Assembly: GCF_030867145.1 (NCBI RefSeq)
Contig: NC_134414.1
Coordinates: forward strand, 131,886,465-131,950,464
Source of the DNA: Opisthocomus hoazin
Taxonomy: Eukaryota; Chordata; Aves; Opisthocomiformes; Opisthocomidae
Direction: 5' to 3'
DNA length: 64,000 bases
Part shown: in pieces, positions 1-12,671 of the stretch
Position numbering within the stretch: the first letter of the stretch is position 1
Layout of the letters: every line of letters begins with the position of its first letter
Program-made: the position numbers and the translations under genes
The notes under the pieces: model-generated
Database searches by the model: none
Seen by the model: only the letters and a program-made list of their open reading frames with translations
What the model was told of the DNA's origin: nothing

Positions 1-3000
1 TTTGAATGAAAATAAGAACCTATGAAAACAGCCTATGTCTCAAGAAAGGCTGTTCCGAGGTGCTTGTTCCTACTTTGTGACTTTGAGAGAATGTTCCTTT
101 TACATAACACAAGTAAGGCAATTTTGCGGGAAAATACCAAAAAATAAATCAAAACCTGTCCAAGAAGAGAGGCAAACTTTGAAATCTGAATGAAATAACA
201 TTTTGTACTGAGCATTTCCCCATCCTTATACTCCTATGCTAAGAATGTGCTTGAATCCTGGAAGTGAGTCACACTTGTATGAACTCTGCATCTCTCACAT
301 TGAAAACTATGATGGCTTCAGACTTGAAATCTGAAGTCAAGCCCTCTCTTCCACTTAGCATCACTTCTTCCATAATGACTCAACAGCAAAGTTTGTTGCT
401 TAATGCTGTTCCATAAAACAGTTAATCCAGAACTGACCTTATAAAAACTGATCCCTGTACATCCTACTTCTGGCACAGTTTGATTGGTGAAGAGCTGATC
501 CCACGCACATATGGGTATTAACGATTTGCTTTGGGTTTCTGTGGAATCACTGCAGACGGGGATTTTTTTTTTTTTTCCATTAGCCAGTCAAGGGAGAGTA
601 AGGTGAAAAAATCAAATAACTCTCATCCTGATCCCTGCACCAACCTCATTCACACAACAGCTGTGGTCCTAAAACAAGAACTCTTCCAAGTCAGCAGACC
701 TAGGGCAGGGGCACCCAGTCACTCCTGCCCCATAAATGAACTCATGCATGGAGGACTCACGTCTTTATGCATGAACTCATTCCACTCCATGGGTCAAGTA
801 TCCAAAGTCCTTTGTGATATAGCTCAGGGCTGAAATAATAGATTTCCCAACATGTTAGGTAGCACTGTGAATAATGGAAGAATTTTTATAAGAATTGTTA
901 GAAAAGCAACAGGCCCAGACACTCTAACTGTACCCTATTTACTTGAGATTTGACACTTTTCTTTCTCTTTTGCAGTAAATGGTTCTTTCCTTTTAAAATT
1001 TTTCAGGCATCATTCTGGCAAAAGCAGAGATATTCCTTTACCTATCATAGCTTCTACTGTTTTTTTAACTCAAGACTGTTTTTCTGTTGGCTAATTGCCA
1101 TAATTCATGACCATTTGCCACAATCTTGGTAACAGTGATAATAAAACTGATCGCGTTTTTTAAATTCAGAATTACGTTTACAGAGTTCCTTAACAATCTT
1201 TTATTTAGGTTGGTTTCAGATCTCAAATTGTAATTTATTTTTCATTTGAACAATCAGTGATAATTTATAAAACTGATTTCCATTTTTGTTCTTGCAGTCA
1301 GTCATTCACAGTTTGTGGGCACATATTTAGCTGCATATAATTCCACACGTATCAGATGACTGGCATACACATTCAAAGGAGAGAGTGACTTTGGATATTT
1401 GGCTTTCCCAGTGCCCCGCTGGAGACAGCGCAGCAAGGCCAATCTTCACCAAGTGCTGACCACCCATTGCTGAGAACAAGATTACCTCAAAGTGTCTCAA
1501 ATTGAGGATTAGACACTTTTCAAAATTTAGGCATGTGGTCATCATCTGTATCAGGTACAATACTAGAGTTAGCGTTAAAAAAAAACAGTAAGGAAGGCAT
1601 GACATAAATTTTCACTGCTTTAAAAAAACAGGTTGCAATTTTCTGTATGTGACAGCATGGTTGATTGCTCTGGAAGTTACAGCACTGTAGAGCCACTAAC
1701 AAAATAAAAGACGTACATCTTAATCAGACAAAAGCCTTTTTTTTCCTGCTGATTTAAGCTGGAGAAAGAGGACTAGAAGAAATCTATAACATATGAGCAA
1801 ATTATCTCTAAATGGAGTGTTTAAAAATGTTTCCATCAGGCATAAGCAGATGGGTCTTTAAATGAAAGCCAAGTATTAAAATGGCATCTATTTTAAGTCT
1901 TGCATTCCAAGAGAGAGAATACAAGCCAGAGAAGTTAGTCTGTGTTGACATGTAAAGTACATCACTCCCATCAGAAGGGCTGATGAGGATCTAAATGACC
2001 CAAAAGATGTTCTGTGGCTCAACTGAATACCAGAGAACAGAAGCATAAATGAATCTGAACATCGGTAATTCAATTGTAGTCATTGCATCTCTGAATCAGC
2101 CTGTATGTAAACTTCCACTAGACAGAAAACACCTGGAAAAGCTCTGCTAAGAGGGCATTATTCTTTGACAGCTTTGGATGACAGCCTACACAAACAAGCA
2201 AGAAAGAGAGACATTGTCTTTTTTCTTCAGTACAGCATTGTTTCTATGATCACTTCCAAAAGCCCAAATTTACAGTTAGAGAGCCCTTTCTACAAGCACA
2301 GCATATAACGACATGCTTGGTGTTTTCAATATATACTTGATATTTTCAGCACTCTTCACTCCAAATCAGGCTGGTTTTCTTTCAGTATTTATACCTCACT
2401 CTCCCCTGAAAGCTCTAAAATTAAGATTTTTTCACACATAAAATCTTCACTCTTCAGCTATTAATGTCATGTATGATATCACTTCCTTTTGTTGTTTATA
2501 AGCAAAAAGATTGTTCAGAAATGTCCTGGATTTGTGTAATCTCAGTGAATTTTTAAAAAATTAATCTTTATTTAAACAAAAATAATCAGAAAATCAACAT
2601 GATGTCAAACTGAGAGTGATTTCAGTAGTAATGACAGTAACTGATTAACTTCAGTCCACTTAACAACGCTGTTAACGTTCTTCCTGCATCTCCTTAAAGT
2701 CGATTTTTTCAAAACTCAAGGGTTTTCTCTTATGCACATCTGCAAATTCAGTGTCAGTTCCAGATTCACATTTTGGTGGCGAGTCCAGCTGGCCTCAGTT
2801 CACCCAATGAGAGGCTATTTTTTACCAGACAAACAAATTGAGGTGACTTAATACTTGTGGGGTTTAACTGACATATTTACTTGCTTTCACCATCCTTTTT
2901 TCACTTCTAATGAATCAAACATATTACTACACACTGTTGATAAATTGAAGATGATAGGAGAGAGCAGATGAGATAGACATTAACAACTTTAAACCAAGGA

Positions 3001-3500
3001 CGCCCAGCTTAACTCTCTAATACCTGACACAACCAGCTCTTCAAAGGGAGGCTTTCATTTTTTGTAAAGGATTGGGAAAGAGAACTAAGGTTTAAGGATT
3101 TTCTTTTAATTTAAACTAAATTCATGGGAAAATAGGCATGGTATAAGTATTCCAAATTACTGCACCTTCAAAATTATATGTCTCGGTAGCATACATATCA
3201 TTACTTGACGATAACAGGTTATGCATATGTATTCTCTTTGCATAAATGCTGGTAATGAAAGACTGATCAGGGTATCAACAAATTAGGAATTTACTCAAAT
3301 TCTTGGAAAATCGAAAAGCTGAGACCTTTTTGCATGTATACTAATCTGATACATGTAGGCAGTTGTTTACCCACACTTACAGTTTAAGTCATCTTTTTAG
3401 TACAGAATTGAACAGTACCAGAAAAAAGATAATTTATTACTTAGTGTCTAGTTGTGACCTAAGCCAAGTTATGAAATTAAGTATGAATTGACATGAATTG
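1..3500. other. Non-coding, AT-rich; no gene seen
   Basis: Open frames are short (up to about 100 codons) and resemble nothing known. A poly-T run lies at about 561-576. No clear repeat family. Confidence 0.6.
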
Positions 3501-3745
3501 GACTTTTACCACAACTGAGTGGGAATAAAATTGGGCTGCTAATGTCTCTGTGCAAAGAAATATTTGCCTCTACACAGAGCTGAGCAACAGGTCATGAGAC
3601 TTAAAGCTTGGCACTGTCAGTGACTTGCTGGGAACCTTCAGGCAAATGATTCTTTCCGTTTTCCTTTGTTTTCCTAACTCTAAAATGGTAGTAACAAGAT
3701 TTATTCATACTTACCCTAGAAAGCCTTGTGGCTGTAAGCTAATGG
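3501..3745 (+). repeat. MIR-like ancient SINE remnant plus first copy of a local duplication
   Basis: The part 3610-3745 resembles the MIR core and 3' half: GTGACTTGCTGGGAACCTTC, TTTCCTAACTCTAAAATGGT and TTCATACTTACCCTAGAAAG follow the order of the MIR landmarks (…GACTTGGGCAA…CAGTTTCCTC…TAAAATGG…ACCTACCTCA…). The part 3501-3610 is matched again at 3989-4101. Assigned by pattern only; strongly diverged. Confidence 0.45.
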
Positions 3746-3988
3746 TTCTTCAGCTCTAAACAGCATTAGTACAAAATTGGCTGTGAGAGGCACTTTATTT
3801 TGTTAAGAACAGAGACATCATTTCATTTTCTCCAACTGTGGTACCTCAGCACGCTCTCAAATGAAGCGATACGCACCTCCAACTGTTTTTAAACCCTGAC
3901 TGGATAACAGCAGTCTTGTCCGCTAATGCTCCTTTCAGTGGGCTGTTTCCACCTTTACATACATATGTTGTTATACTGTGGGTTCACA

Positions 3989-4101
3989 GGCTTTACCACC
4001 GACAGAGTGGGAATGAGATTGGGTTGATAATATTTCTGAGCAAAGAGATACTTGTCTCCGCGGAGAGCTGAGCAACAAAAACTCATGAGACCTAAAGACT
4101 G
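3989..4101 (+). repeat. Second copy of a diverged ~110 bp direct repeat
   Basis: It matches 3501-3610 through blocks such as GAGTGGGAAT..ATTGGG, TGAGCAAAGA/TGTGCAAAGA, GAGAGCTGAGCAACA/CAGAGCTGAGCAACA and CATGAGAC.TAAAG. The offset is about 490 bases. The downstream MIR-like part of copy one is not clearly present here. Confidence 0.6.
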
Positions 4102-5063
4102 ATCTTGTGCCTCTTGCTCACACTGTGTTGTACTGATTACTCCCAAGTTCTTTCATGACAGGCATTGAGATTAATTAATAATCAAAGAATTGTTCAGGCT
4201 CAAAGAAGCAACATCATCCATGTGCAGGATACAGAAATGCAAAACACTAAGGAGATCACTTAGGCCAAATAGGGATAATCTCCCCATGAGACTTTCTAAT
4301 ACTTTTTGCAGAGACAGCTCTTTTTACCTTCAGGCATGAGGCTTCCACTATTTTCCTTGAGAGATTCCAAATTTTGTCTTCTCGCCCCATCACTCTATCC
4401 CTTTCTTTTCTCTTAGGCTGGTGCAGATGTTTTTTGCATATTCTCTACATTGCTTCTTAGCCAACTGTGTCCTTTAGCTTCTATGATAATCTTTTGGTTT
4501 GGTGAGTGTCCTTTTATTCATCTTTGACTGCCTGTAGATCTACCTTCACTTCCACTGCATAGGCCACAGAATCCTATATATGTTCTTACCTTTACTACCT
4601 TTACAGAGACCATATTGCCTTTTTCCTTGGTGATCTGACACGTTGTTGCAACAGAACAAGGTGCTGGAGATAGATGGAGGAACAGACCATGTCAAATTAC
4701 CCTACAGGACAGATATCTTGCATGCTATGAAATACACTGCGCACATCCTTTGAGTCTCCTGACCAAATGTCCTGAAGATGTGGTTTTTGTAGAATTGCAT
4801 TGTCCCTGGTACCAAGAGCGAATGCCACAGCATATCAGTTCACAGAAGTATCTCAGAAGATTAGCAGTAGATGCTGGAAGGTCTAATGCCAGGAATTATC
4901 ACATGGGAAAATCAATAATTTTTTTCAATAGCTTCCTAAGAGATGGCTGAGGTGAGATGGCTGAGATGACATGGCTGGTTTGTCCCTTCTAAAATCCCTG
5001 TTTATCAAAGATTTTCAACTTAGTAGGCTGCAGTTCAGTGTAAGTCCCAATATCTGCCATAAA
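4102..5063. other. Non-coding; nothing recognised
   Basis: Unique-looking sequence between the local duplication and the CR1 fragment. Confidence 0.55.
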
Positions 5064-5612
5064 AATCATAGAATCATAGAATCATAGAATCATAGAATGG
5101 TTTGGGTTGGAAGAGATCTTTAAAGGTCATCTAGTCCAACCCCCCTGCAACAAGCTGGGACATCTTCAACCACATCAGGTTGCTCAGAGCCCCATCCAGC
5201 CTTGCCTTGAATGTTTCCAGGGATGGGGCATCGACCACCTCTCTGGGCAACCCATTCCAGTGCTTCACCACCCTCATTGTAAAAAATGTCTTCCTTATAG
5301 CCAGCCTTAATCTACCCTCTTTTAGTTTAAAACCATTGCCCCTTGTCCTATTGCTGCAGGCCCTGCTAAAAAGCCTGTCCCCATCTTTTTTATAAGCCCC
5401 CTGCAAGTACTGAAAGGCCGCAATAAGGTCTCCCCGCAGCCTTCTCTTCTCCAGGCTGAACAGCCCCAACTCTCTCAGCCTTTCCTCACAGCAGAGGTGC
5501 CCTAGCCCTCAGATCATTTTTGTGGCACTCCTCTGGACCCAATCCAACAGGTCCATGTCTTTCTTGTGCTGAGGGCTCCGGAGCTGGACACAGGAATCCA
5601 GGTGGGGTATCA
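5064..5612 (-). mobile_element. CR1 LINE fragment, 3' end, older
   Basis: On the plus strand the element opens with four ATCATAGA-type octamers, then TGGTTTGGGTTGGAAG and TCATCTAGTCCAACCCCC, the reverse complement of a CR1 3' end. Its minus-strand translation shows [33 protein letters not shown] and [21 protein letters not shown] second, frame-shifted block further upstream (PHLDSCVQLRSPQHKKD) lies at about 5509-5612. Similarity stops abruptly after GGTGGGGTAT. Two frames and several substitutions mark it as decayed, and it belongs to a different CR1 subfamily from the 42.9 kb copy (ATCATAGA against ATTCTGTG tails). Confidence 0.92.
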
Positions 5613-8529
5613 ATACAGTGTAAGCAATACTAATAGTTTTGTTCTGTAAGAAACACTTACTTAAAATATTGTAGAATGCTTTCTTGGTCATGTAGAGCAC
5701 AGAGTTTTCTGCTGATATCATTTTATGCAGTGAAAAAAGTCTGAGGGCTAGTTAAAATTGAATCACAAGCATTTCTGCTGAGAAAGCAACGACTGCCTCA
5801 GAGCCATTGAACAATGAGGTCTGCTTTGAAGAGCTAATGCAAGTTTATTTGCTTGCAACAGAGCAAACTTTCAGTTCTGATTTTTTTGAAACATTCTTTC
5901 AATAGTTTAGCCTGGGATTGCACAACCTTTCCAGGTTTAAGCACCCTACCAGACTGCTGCCAACAAAGGTTGCTTAATTCCTCAGTAAAGGGGGAGTCTT
6001 GTTATTTAAATAAAGTAGCTACTGTAGTAGATTTGCAGATATGTTAAGAGTATTACAGGATCTAGAGGTAGATTTAGGAAGAAAATACTATAAAGCAGGA
6101 AAAAATTAAACAGTGTACTTATTGAAACTTAAAAGAAATTATGACATGTGATGTGATTGCATCAGATAAGATCAGGTGGAACTGTGTTACCTGTACAATG
6201 TAGTGCATGTGACAAAGTGACACTTGATTATAGTTACAATTTCAATTAAAACACTGTCAGCTTTTAAAACCTGACTGTCCATCACCACCAATTACATTAA
6301 GGGAAGAAAACAGAAGCCTCAGGGTTCTTCTGTCCCTTTTCATGGACTGCAAAACACCATACTATGCTTTTGTAAGCACCATGAAATTACCCACAACCTT
6401 CTCTCTGAAACTGGACTGATGAATTCATCTGCCATGTGTTCACTGTGACAGGACAGCAGCTGCTGCATTCCCTGAGGAATCACAGGAACACAGATTATCT
6501 AGTCTAGGGCCTTCCTTGTGGTGGTGCGATCACTCTACAACAGTCATTCTGGAAGAAATTTTTAGAGTCAATTCAGTTTCCATTCCTCATGTGAAGACAA
6601 GCTTTCATTCTGCTTTAGTCACCAAAATGGAAGTACCTTGCAAGTTCTATGGTAATGCCCGGTCACTGTGAGTTTCTCTAAAGCCAGGATTTTAGTAGAA
6701 GTAGAGCAGGTACTGTAGTTTCTCCAGCATCTCTCCATCTTCAGTCAGAAAGAAAGAGAGAACCTAAAGGCCATAGTCATGCACAGAAGGTACTGACAGT
6801 TTTCACTTGGTCCTGAAGCACCAGCAGGGGGAATCCTTGCTGCTGACCCTTCTGCAGGAAGGGAGTTGCATGGCTCTTCCACCTGAACCTTTCAGGCCTG
6901 TATTTTCAAGGGCAGAAAATTACATTTTGCCAAGGTGTAAGTTACACCACACCAAAGCAACCAGACACTCTTCTGCAAGGAGTCTAAGTAGTGCTTTCAG
7001 CTCAGTGGTGCTTTCACGTTGGTTTTCTTGTCCGTGGTCCATAGTATGTCATAGCGGATTGGCTGCCTGTTGCTGCAGGTTAATGGCTGACTGTGCATGG
7101 TTTGAAACAAGGCGTCAGGCTCGTGTCCAGGCTTTGAATAAAAGCCTCACGTTTGTATTGAGGTAGTGATATATACACTGGAAGCACACAACCAGTCTAA
7201 ATTTTTTCAGTTTGTGAAAGTTCATCTGTCAGACCAGCCTCTTGAACAAGCACTCTGGGATTTTACTGGAAAAATTACTTCAACAGAAACATTCTCTCAG
7301 TATAGTCAAAAAAACCTGCATGCAAATTTGCTCCCTTTAGAGAATAAGCGGGTGTTTTAGCAGACTCAGCTGCAGAGGTTTTATTGGCAGGTTATTAAAA
7401 GCTTCAGATTTTTTGATATAATTTCAAGAAAAGAATGTAGACACAGAAGATTGATAATGCTAAAATACAGGGGAAGAGAGACACTGGGCAAAGTACACAA
7501 GCAAAAAACAGAGCTGGTTCTCCCCAAAGCTTGCTTTGGATAACTTATTTTTTATCTCCAGCAAAACTCATGGCTTTGCATAAATTTAAAGAGGAGTCAT
7601 GCAATTTATTTACTGCATAAAGTGAATGTACAAGAATTCTTTCTACCCTTAAGATTCTTGGACAGTGTCCTGACACTAAAAGTTACAAACCATCTAAGCC
7701 TTGAAAAGTGCTTTTCACCAACCACCAATGCCACTGAATGGTCTGTTTTGTGACTTTCGTGTGGGATGATATCAAATTCTATAATCAATCAATTTTTAAC
7801 GCAAGGTGTGATCAATCTGTTTTTTTTCCTACTACATATTTATTGTGCTAATTATATTCCTTTGGTATGTCAGCATCCCAATTATTTGACATTATTGACA
7901 TCTGCCTGTGTATAGAAGTTTCATAAACTACCCATAACATTGTATATACACATATAAATCAATAATTATTGTAAGAGAAATTCTGTCATGTTTGAAGTCA
8001 ATGGCGAAACTTCCCTTGACTTCAACAAGGACCAGATTTCGCCTCTCCCCCTGCAATGTATCTAGCAGGTGCCATTGCCTTTAATGCCAAGAGTCAGCAG
8101 GTGTCTTTGCTAGTAGTTCCAAATAACAGCATTTGCCTTATTACCCGGCATATTAAAAATGTATTTTCTGCTGGCTCACACTGAGCTTCCAGTCGAAGGT
8201 GGAGGTTGTCACATCTGCCCAAATGAGACTGCATGCTGCTGGAATGAATTCTCAGCTCCGTTCCAAACTCTAGCTCTCTGTTCCTTAGTGGCTTTGGAGC
8301 TAACAGAATCATAAATCAGAGCTGATTTGTATTCTGCATGGCCAAAGAGTTGCAATAAAGCCTTAAGATGGGTGGATCTTCCAAAGCACCCTGCCAATTA
8401 GAGCTATTATTTACACTGCTGAGCTTCTCATTTGGTGAACTGTCTAATACTGCATTGCATCCAGTAGGTTTCTATGCTGGTGTGTTGCAAACATGTGGCC
8501 AAATCATCTGGATATAGAAATAATAATAT
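5613..8529. other. Non-coding; nothing recognised
   Basis: The longest open frame (119 codons, about 6807-7166) has no family resemblance and no splice or promoter context. Confidence 0.55.
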
Positions 8530-8710
8530 TAACAAATATTTTGGACCTCTAGCACAGCTTTCAACCCAAGAGCTGTAAATAACTTCATGTTAATTAAGCT
8601 CTTCCAGCTTCCATTATGAGGTAGGTAAATGTTAATATAATCATTTTGCAGATGGAGAGACATTAGCACAGAGCTGTTAAAAGACTTGCCTGCTGGCTGA
8701 TATGACCTCT
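8530..8710 (+). repeat. Ancient L3/MIR-like remnant
   Basis: The string TTATGAGGTAGGTAAATG, then CATTTTGCAGATGGAGAGAC, GCACAGAGCTGTTAAAAGAC and TTGCC preserves the order of the typical L3/MIR 3' end (GAGGTAGGTA…CATTTTACAGATGAGG…CACAGAGAGGTTAAGT..CTTGCC). Diverged and by-eye only. Confidence 0.5.
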
Positions 8711-11274
8711 ATGGAAGGTGGGTCCTTTATCTAACAAGACTGTTTTTCATGTGCTCTTAAGCTGCTGAAGATAAGCTGACTACATATCTTTACATGTTCT
8801 GCCCAATATACCCCTATTTTTTTTTCAGTCTCAGAATAGGATCTACAGTGTAGGTGATACATGGATTCTTAAAACCATCACTTTCACATCCTCTGCTAAA
8901 GACATTTATGTTCACTGAACTGGTGACCTCTGCAAGAATTCAAACATCTAATTAATAAAGATTAATAAAGATTTCATCTCTGGGAAAGAGCAACCCATAG
9001 GGGTATCTTTCTATCTTTCTTCAAATAAGTGCTCATTTTAGAGGAATGAAAGATTCATTTTCTCTTGTCATTTTTGTGAGACAAAGCATATCTAATTTTC
9101 CCCATCTTTTGTCAGAGTCATCCCATTATACTCAGAAATCTTACTTCTCCAATAAAAATTCACCTAGAAACACTGATATAAAAACAGGATGTTAATAGCT
9201 GTGGAATTGTGTTGCTAATTTTGATCTCTAACACAGTTATATCTATCAGTCAGATTTGCAATTTGACTCATCTTCCTTCATCAGACCTCAGCCTATTCAT
9301 GTCCAATTTTGAATCAAAATAGCCATATATTTTGTTTTACTGTTATCATAACTAAATAGCGTATCTACTAAAACTGCCAGCTATCCTCCTAAGAATTGAA
9401 ATACCTTTTTAATGTTTGTCAGACCTAAAACTTATCCCAGTCAACCTTGTACTATTACTGCCTAAGAAATTAAAGGCATTAACCAGCTGCTGTGGAAGAT
9501 AAGTAATTCTATATTTTCATTTGCATTCATCAGTTTAGGAAGGAAGAAATGCCAGGTATTTTTCCAGTTTCCAAAAGCCAAAGATTCTGTTTAACTCCAT
9601 GCTCCCATACAGGTTTACTCTACCGCTTCTGAACATGGTATCCGAGGTCATCCCACATAAAATAATAATATTTAAGTCCATAGGAATTCCCCATCTCCCT
9701 ATGGCTTGGACACCAGTGAAGGTATTTAAGTCTGTTAAATTCTCAATATTTTAAGCCATGGAAACAGAGGACAGATTTATTTTGTATGACACATAATATC
9801 TAAATTTTCTACATATAATGGTAGATCCATCTTGGAAGTTACAACTGTATAAATCACTTTGACTGTGGTGTCACTCTGATGTCATCTGGAAGAAAGGTGG
9901 AACTTACCTAGAAAATGGTTTCATAACTGATGTAGCATACGACTTCAAATAAATTCAAATTAAAGTACCAGGGATAAAGTGGGGTTAAGTCCTGGAGTTA
10001 TTCTCCCATATGAAAGCAAATTGCAGCGTGAACTCCAGAACAGAGTTCTATTACCACGTTCAGATAGCTACAGCATGGAGAACAGTTTGGGTGTAGCTGA
10101 TCCATCCCACTCTATCAAAATCCTTCTTGCCACCTGCACAAAAGGCTGACATTAGACTAAATTCTACATTTTTTAAAATGTACAATGAAATCAATTAGCT
10201 AACATCATTATGAACTTGTTCTTAATGAATCTAAAGTGATAAATCTGATTTATACTTGCAAAGATTTCCAATCTGTTGGCCAGAATGTTGCCAGTGTTAT
10301 ACAATCCACCTTTATTCAGGACCTATACTTTCTACACACCTTCATAATTGAAGAAGTTTTAGGATTGTCATTAGAAACATTCTTATCACCAAACTCTTTC
10401 TGTCCAACTCAGAAGAGGTATCTTTCCTTAGAATTAGCATTAGTACATCTTTTTATTCTTTATAGAATGGTCTCGGGAATGCATCAAAGCCTGGATGCCT
10501 GTGGCTTTTTATAGCTGAATTATTTCCAGAATCTCTGCTTAGTTATATTTCCATCCAAATGTTCTTTCTGTTTCTGGACTGTCTGTAGGACTTCAGCTTA
10601 AGTCAAAGTACTTATTGTATTTTGCAGTGCTTGTGCTGTCTCTTACTGTATAAATTCGAGAAAAATCTTTAGAAGCTTCTTTTAAAGTCATTTGTAAATG
10701 TTCTCATTTTTACCAGCCCACTTTCTTAATTTAATATATTCAATAGCATTCGAAATGTTTATTTCATTAGTCATGCGTGACATCTAAGCATAATTTCTGA
10801 CTTGTCACACACCTCACCTCGTAACTGCTGTCTCTTTAAAGCCTTTAATTTGCACAGCAGTACAGCTGGGAGTCTAATACAGTCACATGTATGAATACTA
10901 CCTATGTAATCCCATTAAGTGATGAAATTTTGGAATAGAAATTCCAAACATGGTAGAAACACAGTGTGTACTGTAAGTTTTAATTAGCTAATGACATTTG
11001 TAAGATAATTCAGTGCTTGCAAAAGTGACGGCTATGTTTTTGGGGGTTAGGGAGGCAACAGGCAGGGGAACATGAGATCCGGCTGAGATCACAGGACATA
11101 TCCCAAGTGAAACACAGTTCATGAGGTGGGACGTGTCATAACTTCTTCAAATACACAAGCAGTGTTTGTGCTGCTTGTCCTGGATAAGGCTTCCTATACC
11201 TGTAGAAAGGAAGGCTGACCCACTGATTAAGGCACCACCCTGAGGCAGGGAATACCTCCTTCCTGCACCCCACA
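8711..11274. other. Non-coding, AT-rich; nothing recognised
   Basis: Contains a short duplicated ATTAATAAAG unit near 8951-8970. No gene or repeat family is identifiable. Confidence 0.55.
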
Positions 11275-11420
11275 TCTCTTACACACCTCCTGACAAACCT
11301 TGGGCAGAAGATTTTGCCTCACTGCAGCCACAAAATGGGAGCAGTACATCTTCCCTACCTCACAAGGTACTGTGAAGATAAAAATGTGAATATTTAGGTA
11401 CTACTGTAGTGATGACCAAA
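11275..11420 (+). repeat. MIR/L3-like remnant
   Basis: CTTGGGCAGAAGATTTTGCC, CTCACTGCAGCCACAAAATG, GG..CTACCTCACAAGGTACTG and TGAAGATAAAAATGTGAATA follow the MIR 3' landmark order. The tail TAGGTACTACTGTAGTGATG resembles L3/CR1-L3 ends. Confidence 0.5.
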
Positions 11421-12174
11421 TAAGCCACTGGCATAAGCTTATCAGGTACTATAGTAGCATGGAGAGGAATTCTGCCGCTTGCCTGTAGTGGGAAACTCCT
11501 AAAATCTTGCCTTAAAAGGAATGGACGACAAACAGCATGAATCCCTAAGGGGCATGAAGGGGAGGACATACTTTACAGTCCACAGAGGCATATTACTTCC
11601 AAGGGTGGTATTTTGAATATATTCTCAGTACTTTTACCTCTATAAGCCTGAAAGCATTTTACTTTATGATGAAATATACAAGTATAACATTGCTACTCTT
11701 TGATTAATAATAGTAGATCATGTTCCTTTTCATTTCCTCATCCCCAGCTGAGTAGAAAACACGCAACTGTTTGAATATGTTTAATCGCTTTGGTTTTACT
11801 TAAGAGAAAAAGTATGATGAAAAAAACCCCCACGCTTTTCTGTAATTGGTATTTTGCTCTCTGCTAAGCATGGGGGAATTTCTACCAGTTTAATTTAAGC
11901 CCCTGATTCAGCAAAAAACTTAACCATGTACATAACTCAGTGTGTAACACTCTCAAAAATATAGTGGGTACATGTTTAATTACTTTATCAACTCAGTGTT
12001 CTCGAGACTTGAACAGAAAAGTTTTGCCTTTTCTTTATGATGCGAGATTCTGTAATGCTAACATAGAAACTGTTTGGCAATTTCATCTCCCTTAAGCTTT
12101 TTCCATTTGCCAAATATCAAAGATGTAGAGTGTCCAATATTCAGTTATGTCAGCAATGGAGGATAGAATTTACT

Positions 12175-12193
12175 TTTGTTTGTTTGTTTGTTT
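12175..12193. repeat. (TTTG)n microsatellite
   Basis: About five units of TTTG. Confidence 0.9.
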
Positions 12194-12652
12194 CTGCCCA
12201 TGCTGAGTATGCAGATGACAGTCAAGGTTGTTCTCTGCTGTGATATTTCATCATGATTATATTTATGGTGTTTAGAACAATTCTTTCAAATATATTATCC
12301 AGAAGTTAGCATAGTCCTTATGCCTATCACTTAGCTTTTGAAGGTAAATTACATAAAAGGATGTGGTGTGCTTCAGGGAGTTTAGCCAAACAAATAAACA
12401 AAGCAGCAAGAATTGGCTGGTGCCAATCAGGTTAAGGAACACTACCTATACCTGTGGTAAACAGAGCAGATTGGTCATTGAACACTATATTAGCAAGTTA
12501 TGTGCTCTGACTTTTTATTAGATTATATCAAAAATGTGCATTTCACTTCATTTTTCCTTATAACATGAGACTAGGCTGATAAAAATTCCAGGATGGATAA
12601 AGAATTGGTTTGTTGAGATTGGCAGGAGTAAGGAACTGGAAAGTTTACTTGT

Positions 12653-12671
12653 CTTTTTTTTTTTTTTTTTT
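12653..12671. repeat. Poly-T tract
   Basis: A run of about 19 T within AT-rich unique sequence. Confidence 0.85.
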
